Of a stretch of 64,000 nucleotides of DNA, positions 26,222 to 34,569 are shown one piece after another; positions within the stretch are counted from its first letter, which is position 1; every line of letters starts with the position of its first letter. The DNA is taken from NCBI GenBank assembly GCA_948330435.1, contig CAOJBY010000003.1, positions 129,164-193,163 of the forward strand, given 5' to 3'. The DNA comes from an uncultured Lachnoclostridium sp. Its GTDB lineage: Bacteria > Bacillota > Clostridia > Lachnospirales > Lachnospiraceae. The notes beneath the pieces are model-generated. The model ran no database searches. It saw only the letters and a list, made by a program, of their open reading frames with translations, and was not told where the DNA came from. The position numbers were made by a program, and so were the translations under genes.

Positions 26222-27379
26222 ATGCAGGGACGGACAGTTCTGGGCGGCATGGATTTAAAAGCGTATCTTAACAGGCTTCGTCAGAATCCCAAGTACAGTG
26301 AAGAGATCCTGCAATTGATTGAGGACGATCTGCGATTCGGCCTGTCAAAAGAAGAAGTGGAGGAATACAGTGGCGGCAGATACGACTACAGGCAGATGTG
26401 CGTGTATTCCAGAGTTTTAAGAGATGGTTACGGCAAAGAGGTAAAGGCCCTGATCTTAAAGGAGGGATTAAGTGGCGAGCAGATGGCGGTGGCACTGGAA
26501 TTTTATGAAAAAGGAGTGCCCGTGGACACGATAGACGAAATACTCTCCAACGGGGAAAACACGGCATATACCATGAAGCGTCTCTTTTCCCAGGTGCTTT
26601 CCCAAAGCAAAGAAACGCAGTCCATCCGTGAGCAGGACATGGGATATGCAAAGGAGCTTGTGGAACAGATGCAAAGGGTGGTGGAGCAGATTTCTTATCA
26701 GGAAAAACGGTATGATGCCCTAAATGAAAAACTGAAAGAAATCGGAACCGCCAGCCAGGATGCACAGATACAGAATAACCTGTTAGCCCAGCTTACGGAA
26801 AAAAATGGGCTTCTTGAGAAACAGCAGGATGAATTAAACGAAGCAAAGACTGCGATTGCAAGACTTCGTGGAAAGATCGAGGAAATGGAGAAAGAAAAGA
26901 AGAGACTGGAAAATCAGATAAAAAAAGCAGAACATGCAGAGACGGCTGAGATGACAGAGCCGGAAAATCTGGAGGAAGAAAGTTCGGTAAAGATACCATG
27001 GGAAAGTCATGTGCCCGACGTATCGGAATCGCCACGAGACCTTGGAACGGAGTATTATACGGCGATTGTAGACAAGGACGGCAGGGTGATTCGTCACATC
27101 CCTCTGGAACGGACGGAGAGAAGAGACAGGAAAAACCGGATGACCGCCATATTCACACGCCTGTTTTTTAAGCAGCGAAAGGATATCGTAAAACTGCTTG
27201 CAGACAAGAATCTTTCCCCGGACCAACTGGTGCAGATTCGGAACGCCATTGAAAAGGGCCTGACGGAGAAACAGCTCCTGGTGTTGATTAACAACAGAAT
27301 CCCGGCGGAGCAGATGGAGGAAATCATAAGCATCGCAGTCTATGAGAACCAGATAAAGGAGGTGCAGTCATGGGGTTAA
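26222..27379 (+). CDS. Coiled-coil element protein, unknown function
   Basis: This 385-residue protein has a helical N-terminal region, a long coiled coil (about 140-245) and a C-terminal helical region. The outer parts share a short repeated pattern (LSGEQMAVALEFYEKGVP near residue 82; LSPDQLVQIRNAIEKGLTEKQ near 330), suggesting internal repeats of a roughly 30-residue helical unit. AAGGAGG precedes the ATG. It follows the relaxase and overlaps the next gene. I do not recognise a family; a scaffold role in mobilisation is only a guess. Confidence 0.6.
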   Translation: MQGRTVLGGMDLKAYLNRLRQNPKYSEEILQLIEDDLRFGLSKEEVEEYSGGRYDYRQMCVYSRVLRDGYGKEVKALILKEGLSGEQMAVALEFYEKGVPVDTIDEILSNGENTAYTMKRLFSQVLSQSKETQSIREQDMGYAKELVEQMQRVVEQISYQEKRYDALNEKLKEIGTASQDAQIQNNLLAQLTEKNGLLEKQQDELNEAKTAIARLRGKIEEMEKEKKRLENQIKKAEHAETAEMTEPENLEEESSVKIPWESHVPDVSESPRDLGTEYYTAIVDKDGRVIRHIPLERTERRDRKNRMTAIFTRLFFKQRKDIVKLLADKNLSPDQLVQIRNAIEKGLTEKQLLVLINNRIPAEQMEEIISIAVYENQIKEVQSWG

Positions 27380-27780
27380 GGGCAGTAGCGGAGACCGTGG
27401 AGCTGTTCCACCAGAAAAATGTAACCTTAACAGAGAGAGACCGGGACTTCTGCATACAGTTTGCTTTCCGGACAGGGGATATGGAATTGACGGGCAAGCT
27501 GGTGGAAGAGCTTGGGGATGCAGGCTCTGATAGAGACAAGGTATGCCAAAGATATGAGACCCTGGCAGGCTTTCGTCCGGACTGGATCCGGAGGATTGAA
27601 AATCTGCTCATATCCCTTGAAACCTACCGGGTACAGGAGGAACAGGCCATAAAAACCCTGTCGGAGCTGTTGTCAGCCTATGGCATTTCCATAAGCGAGG
27701 ACGAGTTACGGCGGACGGAGGTTGCACAGATGCAGGAATGGGTCAGACAGGGACAGTTAAAGAAAGAAGCAAGGATATAG
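27370..27780 (+). CDS. Conserved element protein, unknown function
   Basis: This 136-residue protein starts inside the end of the coiled-coil gene (10-base overlap). It is soluble and helical, with no motif that I recognise. The 30-base stretch behind it contains the repeated sequence CGGAACTGGAATAGGAGG, which doubles as the ribosome binding site of the next gene. Confidence 0.55.
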   Translation: MGLRAVAETVELFHQKNVTLTERDRDFCIQFAFRTGDMELTGKLVEELGDAGSDRDKVCQRYETLAGFRPDWIRRIENLLISLETYRVQEEQAIKTLSELLSAYGISISEDELRRTEVAQMQEWVRQGQLKKEARI

Positions 27781-27826
27781 TGGAACTGGAAAGGGTATTG
27801 CGGAACTGGAATAGGAGGTGGTTGTA

Positions 27827-28969
27827 ATGGCAGAAGAGATTCAGGAAGCGGTTCAGATTATCCGTGTAGGCTATGACGGAATCGAGATCGCCATGAAAGT
27901 CTGCGGCGGCACGTTGGAAGAGATGAAAAAGGCAATGGATTTTTTGATTGCCGTGATGGACCATGAAAAGACCATGGGAAAGACAGACATGCGGAGACTC
28001 CTGATGAAAGGCGGAGATCTGCAGGTCTTTCAGTTCCCCACCGAAGATATGAAGAAAGTAAGGAAGATGGCGAAAAAATACGGGCTTCTTTACTCCGTGC
28101 TGCCGGACATCAATCAAAAGGACGGCATGAGCGAAATCATATTCCACACGGAAGCGGTCCCAAGGGTAAACATGCTGGTGCAGAAGCTAAAGTCCGGCCA
28201 TGTAGCCACCTTTGATGATTACCTGAAAAATGGAGATGAAAAGGAAATAGACAAAGTGCTCTCCTTTCTAAAGAATCAGAAAAAGGGAAACGAGGGTCTC
28301 CACACGGAGGAAGCGGCAAAGGCAGGGGAAGCCCTTTCGGGGCTGATTGAAAAGGTAGGCAGTTATGCCATGGAAAAGAAGAGCATCAACGTGGAAGAGG
28401 TTAAGGAGAATTTCAGCCTGGAAAGGGAGCAGGCGGAGCATGTGGTCGGCCAGTTGGAACGGATTGGGGTTCTTTCCGGGGAGGAAGAGGGGCAGCACAG
28501 AATCCTCATGGACAGGGATGCATTTGAGAAACGCATCAGAGGATACCACGATCTGGTGCAGCGTATGCAGACCGTGGCCGCCGCACAGAACCCCAACCTT
28601 GCGGACATCACCATTGCCAGAAAGTTGATAGCGGAGGAAAATGATCATGCGATAAAAACAAGGATTCCCGGCACATGGGGAGAGGAAGCAAGGTATATCT
28701 GGATTGGCAAGGACAGGGCGATGGAGATTCACAGGGGAAAAACAATCCTGACATTCATTGATCGGGACAAGGATTATAAGGTTTATTCTGCGGATAACCG
28801 GGTCATGGGCACGATGAAAGGGGAGGAGCTGTACCAGGGACATTATGACAGGGTGAGTGCGGAGGTTCGGAAACGGTATGGGGATACGGAACAAAAAGCG
28901 AGGGATCAGGAGCATAAGCAGAAGAAAAACCCCGTACCGGGAAAAGAGCCTGCACCGTTAAAGAGGTAG
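27827..28969 (+). CDS. pcfB: PcfB-like protein (DUF3801)
   Basis: This protein of about 380 residues has an N-terminal domain of about 150 residues (IIRVGYDGIEIAMKVCGGTL through LPDINQKDGMSEIIFHTEAV) that fits PcfB/DUF3801 proteins. These help load the relaxosome onto the coupling protein. A middle helical domain and a C-terminal beta domain (TRIPGTWGEEARYIWIGKDR) follow, then a basic tail. The ATG at 27827 is preferred over GTG 27818, with AGGAGG 10 bases upstream. It sits 6 bp before the VirD4 gene, the expected partner. Confidence 0.8.
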   Translation: MAEEIQEAVQIIRVGYDGIEIAMKVCGGTLEEMKKAMDFLIAVMDHEKTMGKTDMRRLLMKGGDLQVFQFPTEDMKKVRKMAKKYGLLYSVLPDINQKDGMSEIIFHTEAVPRVNMLVQKLKSGHVATFDDYLKNGDEKEIDKVLSFLKNQKKGNEGLHTEEAAKAGEALSGLIEKVGSYAMEKKSINVEEVKENFSLEREQAEHVVGQLERIGVLSGEEEGQHRILMDRDAFEKRIRGYHDLVQRMQTVAAAQNPNLADITIARKLIAEENDHAIKTRIPGTWGEEARYIWIGKDRAMEIHRGKTILTFIDRDKDYKVYSADNRVMGTMKGEELYQGHYDRVSAEVRKRYGDTEQKARDQEHKQKKNPVPGKEPAPLKR

Positions 28970-28975
28970 CCGCCC

Positions 28976-31171
28976 ATGGTACAGAACAAGAAAAAAATAT
29001 CCCTCTGGCTTGTCCTGACGGGAGCGTTTTTGAGTGCCTATGCCGGATATCTCTTAAACGGGGCCTGGGAGCCGGGAATCGAAGTGAACGACTTTTTGGA
29101 TTCCCTTAACCGTGTGTGTGCCAGGCCATTTGCAGATTATTATAACGAAACAACCATAAAAGCGATAGTAATGGCTCTGGCGGCCTATGCTGTCGCTCTT
29201 TTGATGTATGTGACAAGTCAGCGGAACTTCATGCCGGGCAGGGAGTTTGGAACGGCAAGGTTTGAATCGCCCAAAATGGCTAACCGGATATTGGCGGACA
29301 AGGATGAAAGCTTCAACCGCATTTTAAGCCAGAACGTGAAGATGTCGCTGGACTTCCGCAGGCTTAAGCTCAACGGGAACATCCTGATCTGCGGCGGCTC
29401 CGGAGCAGGCAAGACCTTTTACGAGGTAAAGCCCAATCTGATGCAGATGCCCCGGAGCTGTTCCTTTATCTGTACCGATCCCAAGGGAGAAATCTTAAGA
29501 AGCTGCGGGGAGATGCTGAAAAGCAACGGGTACAACGTAAAGGTAATAAACCTCCTGGAAATGGAGAAGTCGGACTGCTACAACCCCTTTTCCTATATCC
29601 GGGAGGAAACGGACGTGATAAAGCTGATTACGAATCTGATTAGCAATACCACGCCAAAGGGTGCCACACCCTCCGATCCGTTCTGGGAAAAGGCGGAGGG
29701 GCTGTTCCTGCAGGCAATCTTTTATTATGTGTGGCTGGAAGAACCGCCCGGCAGGAGAAACTTTGAGATGGTGTTGCAGCTTCTTTCCGAAGCGGAGGTA
29801 AAGGAACAGAACAAGCCCTCACAGTTGGATGTACGCATGAAATTCCTGGAGGAAACCTCACAGCTAGGCTCCGCCCATCCCGCCATAAAGCAGTATAACA
29901 AATGTATGCGTGGGGCGGGGGACACGGTGCGATCCATCATCATCAGTGCCAATTCCCGGCTTGCCTTTCTGGAAAATAAGCAGGTGCTCCGGCTTCTGTC
30001 AAGGGATGACCTGGCCCTGGCGGAGCTTGGGATCGGCGTAAACGGGGACGGGGAGACAAAAACGGCCCTGTTCTGCGTGATACCGGATTCCGACAAGTCC
30101 TACAATTTCATCATCGGAATGCTTTACACCCAGATCTTTCAGGAGCTTTACTATCAGGCGGACTTTAACTGCGGCGGCAGGCTCCCCATCCATGTGACCT
30201 TTCTGCTTGATGAGTTCGCAAACGTGGCGTTGCCGGATGATTACTGCTCCCTCCTGTCCACCATGCGGTCCAGGGAGATTTCCAGTATCATCATAATCCA
30301 GAATTTTGCCCAGCTAAAGGCACTTTTTAAGGATACGTGGGAAACCATCCCCGGTAACTGCGACACGTTCATTTACCTTGGGGGCAACGAACAGAGCACC
30401 CACAAGTACGTCTCGGAGCTTCTGGGAAAAGGCACCATTGACAAGAAATCAAGCGGAGAGACGAAAGGCAGGCAGGGAAGCTCATCACGAAATTACGATG
30501 TCCTTGGCCGGGAACTGTTCACGCCGGACGAGGTAAGGAAGCTGGACAATAAGAAATGCATCCTTTTTATCCGTGGCCTGGATCCCATTATGGACAACAA
30601 GTTTATACCCTTTGGTCATCCGGCCTTTGACCAGACCGCAGACGGAAAGGGAAAGCCCTACGAGCATACCCCGGGGAGCAGGGCAGGAAAGGGTGGGCGG
30701 TCTTACCAGATCTTAACGTCGAAAGCCCTGGCCTACTATGAGGGGCTTAAGGAGAAAGGGGAAAATGTATACATTGATTCCATAAGCTATGAGGATTTCG
30801 AGCTGCTCACGGACATTGGCATGAGGAAACGCTTTCTGAATCTGGACGAGCAGGAGCAGATAAGCCGGATTCACGGAGAATTGGACAATGAGCTTATGTA
30901 CGCCCAGGAAGAGGAATGGGAGCATGAACCAGGCCAAACGGATACGCAAGAATATGTGGAAAGGAAACGAAAGCCGAATGGCGAGGATACCCTTATGAAC
31001 CGTATGGCCCAGTGGAGGTATTCCAAAGAGCAGAAAGAAGAGCTTCACAAAATGATCGCCCTTGGTATGTCTGCAAAAACCATTCTAGCCGTATTCTATC
31101 CGGAAACGGATGTGAGGAAAATGAGGGAAATCAGAAAGACGTTCCAGGCCGTGCGGCATTCGGAAAGCTAG
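28976..31171 (+). CDS. virD4: VirD4/TraG-type coupling protein (PcfC-like)
   Basis: This 731-residue ATPase has two N-terminal membrane segments (SLWLVLTGAFLSAYAGYLL and AIVMALAAYAVALLMYV), Walker A GGSGAGKT at 140-147 and Walker B VTFLLDEFANVALP. It links the relaxosome to the secretion channel and powers DNA transfer. The C-terminal 150 residues are charged and likely bind substrate. Its stop codon is the first base triplet of a perfect 12-bp inverted repeat, so the end of this gene is structurally marked in the RNA. Confidence 0.93.
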   Translation: MVQNKKKISLWLVLTGAFLSAYAGYLLNGAWEPGIEVNDFLDSLNRVCARPFADYYNETTIKAIVMALAAYAVALLMYVTSQRNFMPGREFGTARFESPKMANRILADKDESFNRILSQNVKMSLDFRRLKLNGNILICGGSGAGKTFYEVKPNLMQMPRSCSFICTDPKGEILRSCGEMLKSNGYNVKVINLLEMEKSDCYNPFSYIREETDVIKLITNLISNTTPKGATPSDPFWEKAEGLFLQAIFYYVWLEEPPGRRNFEMVLQLLSEAEVKEQNKPSQLDVRMKFLEETSQLGSAHPAIKQYNKCMRGAGDTVRSIIISANSRLAFLENKQVLRLLSRDDLALAELGIGVNGDGETKTALFCVIPDSDKSYNFIIGMLYTQIFQELYYQADFNCGGRLPIHVTFLLDEFANVALPDDYCSLLSTMRSREISSIIIIQNFAQLKALFKDTWETIPGNCDTFIYLGGNEQSTHKYVSELLGKGTIDKKSSGETKGRQGSSSRNYDVLGRELFTPDEVRKLDNKKCILFIRGLDPIMDNKFIPFGHPAFDQTADGKGKPYEHTPGSRAGKGGRSYQILTSKALAYYEGLKEKGENVYIDSISYEDFELLTDIGMRKRFLNLDEQEQISRIHGELDNELMYAQEEEWEHEPGQTDTQEYVERKRKPNGEDTLMNRMAQWRYSKEQKEELHKMIALGMSAKTILAVFYPETDVRKMREIRKTFQAVRHSES

Positions 31172-31346
31172 TACAACATTGCACAAATAATAATGTTGTA
31201 CTAAGAAACGGCCTGTTAGCAGAAAGGGGGGTGGTCAGGGCAGTAACGCATCGGGGAAAGCCCGATTGACAATCGTTTTCGGGAGAAGTCCCGTTTTCAT
31301 AGAGAGCAGGAAAGGCGTGGCCGGGGATTCTAAGGTTCCCGGCCAC
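31169..31346. repeat. Cluster of four hairpins between virD4 and the Maff2 gene
   Basis: In order: TAGTACAACATT / AATGTTGTACTA (31169-31180, 31192-31203, perfect); ATCGGG-GAAAG-CCCGAT near 31251; CGGGA-GAAG-TCCCG near 31279, followed by TTTTC; and GTGGCCGGG / CCCGGCCAC (31317-31325, 31338-31346, perfect). They could set mRNA stability or attenuate transcription into the channel genes. Confidence 0.65.
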
Positions 31347-31376
31347 AAAATCAGATTGGAAAAGGAGATTATCAGG

Positions 31377-31733
31377 ATGCAAAAGAACAGGATTGCAACA
31401 GGGAAACAGGCAGGGAGGAACGGACTGGCAAAGGTGAAAAAAGCCGTGGCGACACTCATCGGTGCGGCATATTTGGCGGCGGGCACAGTGTCACTGACCG
31501 TATGTGCATCAGGCGGAGCCAATGCCATCACACAGCCACTTGAGAATTTAAAAACCCTTGTGATTTCGGTGATCGGTGCGGTGGGGGTTATCATTCTTGC
31601 TAAAAACGTCATGGAGTTTGCACAGGCTTATCAACAGCAGGATTCCTCCACCATGAACTCGGCACTCAAGGGAATTGTGGCAGGGATTATGATGGCAGGC
31701 ATTTCCACGGTTCTCTCATTCCTTGGCTTTTAA
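31377..31733 (+). CDS. Maff2-family small membrane protein
   Basis: This 118-residue protein has a basic N terminus, a hydrophobic segment (AVATLIGAAYLAAGTVSLTV) and a C-terminal part (NLKTLVISVIGAVGVIILAK, then SALKGIVAGIMMAGISTVLSF) typical of Maff2 mobile-element proteins. By size, two-helix layout and position it may be a VirB2-pilin-like channel component. GGAG at about 31364 and the ATG at 31377 mark the start. Confidence 0.75.
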   Translation: MQKNRIATGKQAGRNGLAKVKKAVATLIGAAYLAAGTVSLTVCASGGANAITQPLENLKTLVISVIGAVGVIILAKNVMEFAQAYQQQDSSTMNSALKGIVAGIMMAGISTVLSFLGF

Positions 31734-31780
31734 GGGGGAATATCAAAAAACACATTTAAAAAGAAAAGAGGTGAGATGAT

Positions 31781-32626
31781 GTGGATATTTTCAAGCTGGG
31801 GGATAAGATACTGGAGCTTCTGGAAATGGTATTCGGTTTCTGGAACAACCAGGTAAACCTCGTGTTCGCCCTGCTGGGACAGTCCCCGGTCAGCTTCAAG
31901 GGCGGCGGCCCCTGGGCATTGGTGGAGGGCGTGGAGCCTGTATTCGTTGCCGTGGGTTCCTCCCTTGTGGTGCTGTTTTTCGTGATCGGCTTCTGCTCGG
32001 AGAGCGTGGATGTCCGTGAGGAAATGCGGTTCGAGGTGATCCTGCGTATGCTTATCCGGCTCGGACTTGCGGAATGGCTCGTGGCAAACAACGTGACCAT
32101 TATGAAAGCGTTCTTTCAGACCATTGGGAACCTGGTGAATACGCTGTCGGCAGGTAGTTATACCACCCTTTCCATTGACGGTACACAGGCGGAGATTATC
32201 CGGAACTTAGGATTCGGCGAGGGACTGATTATGCTGATACTGGCGGCACTCTTAAGCGTTATTGTCATTATCTGCGGCTTTTTCATGATCTACACGGTAT
32301 ACTTCCGTTTTTTAAAGATCATGGTCATCGTACCCATGGGTTCCATAGCCTTGTCAACCCTGGCAGGCAACCGGAACGTGGCGAACACGGCAAGCACTTA
32401 TGCGAAGTATTTCTTATCCGTCGTGTTTGAAGCAGTCACCATGGCACTGGCGATCATGCTGTGCAATGCCTTTATCAGTGCGGGGCTTCCCTCCTTTACC
32501 GGAAGCTACTCCGACTGGGCACAGTCGCTGATCTATTTGTGTGAAATGACCTTTACCATAGCCCTTACGGTTGGCAGCGTGAAAGGGGCACAGTCGCTTA
32601 CAAGTAAAGCATTGGGATTATCTTAA
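31781..32626 (+). CDS. VirB6/TrbL-like channel protein
   Basis: This 281-residue protein has six or so membrane helices, among them FVAVGSSLVVLFFVIGF, LIMLILAALLSVIVIICGFF and FTIALTVGSVKGA. Its arrangement matches the VirB6-like proteins of Gram-positive conjugation systems, which form the inner-membrane channel. The start is GTG 31781 with GAGGTGAG upstream. It is probably co-transcribed with the Maff2 gene. Confidence 0.8.
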   Translation: MDIFKLGDKILELLEMVFGFWNNQVNLVFALLGQSPVSFKGGGPWALVEGVEPVFVAVGSSLVVLFFVIGFCSESVDVREEMRFEVILRMLIRLGLAEWLVANNVTIMKAFFQTIGNLVNTLSAGSYTTLSIDGTQAEIIRNLGFGEGLIMLILAALLSVIVIICGFFMIYTVYFRFLKIMVIVPMGSIALSTLAGNRNVANTASTYAKYFLSVVFEAVTMALAIMLCNAFISAGLPSFTGSYSDWAQSLIYLCEMTFTIALTVGSVKGAQSLTSKALGLS

Positions 32627-32634
32627 GAAACAAT

Positions 32635-32723
32635 AATATCCCTCAAAGTGCACAGATCGATTTACAGACGCATCTTTTGCAGCTGGAAATTGATCTAAGC
32701 TAAGGTGTACTGTGAGGGATATT
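32635..32723. repeat. Extended hairpin upstream of structured RNA copy B
   Basis: AATATCCCTCA (32635-32645) pairs with TGAGGGATATT (32713-32723). GTGCAC/GTGTAC and AGATCGATTT/AAATTGATCT continue the stem inward. It forms a single long hairpin just behind the VirB6-like gene and 15 bases before RNA copy B. Confidence 0.65.
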
Positions 32724-32737
32724 ACGGAACTGGAATA

Positions 32738-32900
32738 GTCCAGCTAAGAAATGTCAAGTGTTTTTGAATAAATTTCTGCTGGACGGCAAAGTTGCAAAGA
32801 CGCACGAGAGGAACTTTTATGAGTGCCCTTTCGAATAAAAGTTTCTCTCATTACAGGTGTGTCGAAGCAACTTTGCACTTTAGTACCGTTGCGTAGCAAC
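32738..32900 (+). ncRNA. Conserved structured leader RNA, copy B
   Basis: The stems match copy A: GTCCAGC/GCTGGAC (32738-32744, 32778-32784), GCAAAGTTGC/GCAACTTTGC (32786-32795, 32867-32876), CGCAC/GTGTG, the long GAGAGGAACTTTTAT stem, and GTTGC-GTA-GCAAC (32888-32900). Relative to copy A, several base pairs changed on both strands together (for example TCAC/GTGA to TTGC/GCAA), while loops such as GAGTGCCCTTTCGA are identical. That is direct evidence for a selected RNA structure. It ends just before the ribosome binding site (AGGAGG, 32908-32913) of the next gene. Confidence 0.78.
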
Positions 32901-32921
32901 TAGAAATAGGAGGAAATGTGT

Positions 32922-34019
32922 ATGGAAATAAGACCATTGACAAAAACAGAACGGAAATACACGTACACACCGAGTATGCAGATTCAGGGGCAGACAGGAT
33001 GTATCGGACATTTGAGAGGTGACTTTGGCGGAAACGGCAAAGGGTTTTTTACTTCGTGGGAGGATCACAGGGAACGGTTGAAAACCGATGAATTTCAGAC
33101 AGAAATTGATGAGGTCATCAATGCCCTGCGTTCGGATGCATACGGGCTGTTGAAAAACCGATCCGCCATGAGCGAGTACGCTGCACAGTATCCGGAAAGC
33201 TCATTTGAGGGGAACTTCTACAGGGAGTACGGCTTTCGGGCCGAGACGGAAAAGCACGCTTTTCTTATTCGGTGCAATACCTCAATCGGAGATTACAATT
33301 TTTACTGTTACTGCTATGTAAAGGAGTATCTGGACAGGCATATCGAAAAAGCACAGGAAGGCATCCGTTTTATTGACAGCCGTTACAAGGAATTGTTCCG
33401 TGTTGCGGATGGGGAGAAAGTCATAATCACAGACGCAGACGGAAAAAAATCAGAGTATGCCTGCTCCTATATTGACGAGCACCATACGGAGATCGGAAGA
33501 AACCTGTTCCACATCTGCGAGTTTGCGGAGCTTTTGGAACGGTGCAATTCCACTTGTGAGCCGGTAAAAGCGGAGCCGGAAGCAAAACAGTCGGAGGAAA
33601 GAGGGGATGAGAAAGAAGATACAGGAGCATTGGAGCTAAAACTTCATTCAGGAGCGACGGAGCAGGTGACGCTCTTTGTCAGCACCTATGCGAATAACAA
33701 AAGCCTTTTTGTGGGAATGACCACCATGGAGGACGGCGTTCCGGAGCCATACTGTGACGTGACCGTGAACCTCCTTGAGACGCTTCCGCCCTACTGTGCA
33801 TTTGTGGATACCAACAACATGCCGGAGTTGGAGGACTTCCTCGTGAAAAACGGGCTTGCGGAATACACCGGCCTGGAGCAGAGAAGCGGCTATTGCACGT
33901 ATCCCCTTTATCGGTTTGACACGGAGAGGATGCGTGAGCTTTGTGGGGATGGCATACTGGATTATGAACAGCAGAACAGCTTAAGGAAAGAGCCGGAAAA
34001 GAGGGAAATGAGAAGATAG
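32922..34019 (+). CDS. DUF4313-like element protein
   Basis: This 365-residue soluble protein has an N-terminal domain (GQTGCIGHLRGDFGGNGKGF, then SWEDHRERLKTDEF) seen in element proteins, an acidic linker near residue 225, and a C-terminal domain (LFVSTYANNKSLFVGMTTME, then YCDVTVNL and CAFVDTNNMPELEDFL) resembling DUF4313. Function unknown. The ATG at 32922 lies 8 bases behind AGGAGG; the in-frame ATG at 32916 is too close to it. Its expression is probably controlled by the RNA element directly upstream. Confidence 0.6.
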   Translation: MEIRPLTKTERKYTYTPSMQIQGQTGCIGHLRGDFGGNGKGFFTSWEDHRERLKTDEFQTEIDEVINALRSDAYGLLKNRSAMSEYAAQYPESSFEGNFYREYGFRAETEKHAFLIRCNTSIGDYNFYCYCYVKEYLDRHIEKAQEGIRFIDSRYKELFRVADGEKVIITDADGKKSEYACSYIDEHHTEIGRNLFHICEFAELLERCNSTCEPVKAEPEAKQSEERGDEKEDTGALELKLHSGATEQVTLFVSTYANNKSLFVGMTTMEDGVPEPYCDVTVNLLETLPPYCAFVDTNNMPELEDFLVKNGLAEYTGLEQRSGYCTYPLYRFDTERMRELCGDGILDYEQQNSLRKEPEKREMRR

Positions 34020-34034
34020 GGGGCATGGGAAAAA

Positions 34035-34457
34035 TTGGTAATTGAAATCAACAAGGACATAGACCGTTACAAGGAATCCGTGGTGATGGGGCTGACGGCA
34101 AAACAGCTTCTTTTTTCCGTGGCATCCGTTGCGGCAGGGGGAGGAATCGTACTTCTTTTGTATTCCCATATCAGTCTGACGGCCAGTGTCTATGTGGCAA
34201 TTCCCGTTGCCGCACCCATAGCGTTAGGCGGCTTCTACTCCTTTAACGGTATGGGCTTTTACGAGTATATGGGGAGAAAGATGCGAATGATTTTTGCAAA
34301 TCATCCCCTGGTCTATGTATCTACCGAGGGAGAGGAAACCATCCGGGAAATCCGTATGGAAGAAGAAACAGTAAAAAATGGGAAGAAGAGTCCACAGGGG
34401 AAAAAGAGAAAGCGTAAGAAAATCAGCAAGAGAAAAGGAAAGGGGAAAGAGTTATGA
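34035..34457 (+). CDS. prgI: PrgI-family membrane protein
   Basis: This 140-residue protein begins VIEINKDIDRYKESVVMGLTAKQLLFS, the standard PrgI/VirB3-like opening. Two membrane helices follow (LLFSVASVAAGGGIVLLLY and VAIPVAAPIALGGFYSF), then a strongly basic tail. PrgI is part of the inner-membrane channel and always precedes VirB4. The start is TTG 34035; the ribosome binding site is weak. Confidence 0.85.
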   Translation: MVIEINKDIDRYKESVVMGLTAKQLLFSVASVAAGGGIVLLLYSHISLTASVYVAIPVAAPIALGGFYSFNGMGFYEYMGRKMRMIFANHPLVYVSTEGEETIREIRMEEETVKNGKKSPQGKKRKRKKISKRKGKGKEL

Positions 34458-34537
34458 AAAAGAGAGCAGGAAAAATGGCGGTTCTGATCGCAGTTATGGC
34501 GGTTATCGGTGTAGCTTTATACAGAGCAAGACGGTAA
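34454..34537 (+). CDS. 27-residue single-helix membrane peptide
   Basis: The ORF MKKRAGKMAVLIAVMAVIGV and onward overlaps the PrgI stop codon by four bases (ATGA) and encodes one membrane helix flanked by basic residues (KKR at the start, RARR at the end). Translational coupling and composition suggest a real channel-associated peptide, too short for routine gene calling. Function unknown. Confidence 0.5.
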   Translation: MKKRAGKMAVLIAVMAVIGVALYRARR

Positions 34538-34569
34538 TGCCCCAGACGGCATAGAAAGGAGGATAAGAT

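Noticed and set aside
27793..27816. Insertion-sequence end
   Set aside because: The repeated GGAACTGGAATA has no inverted partner, target duplication or transposase gene nearby.
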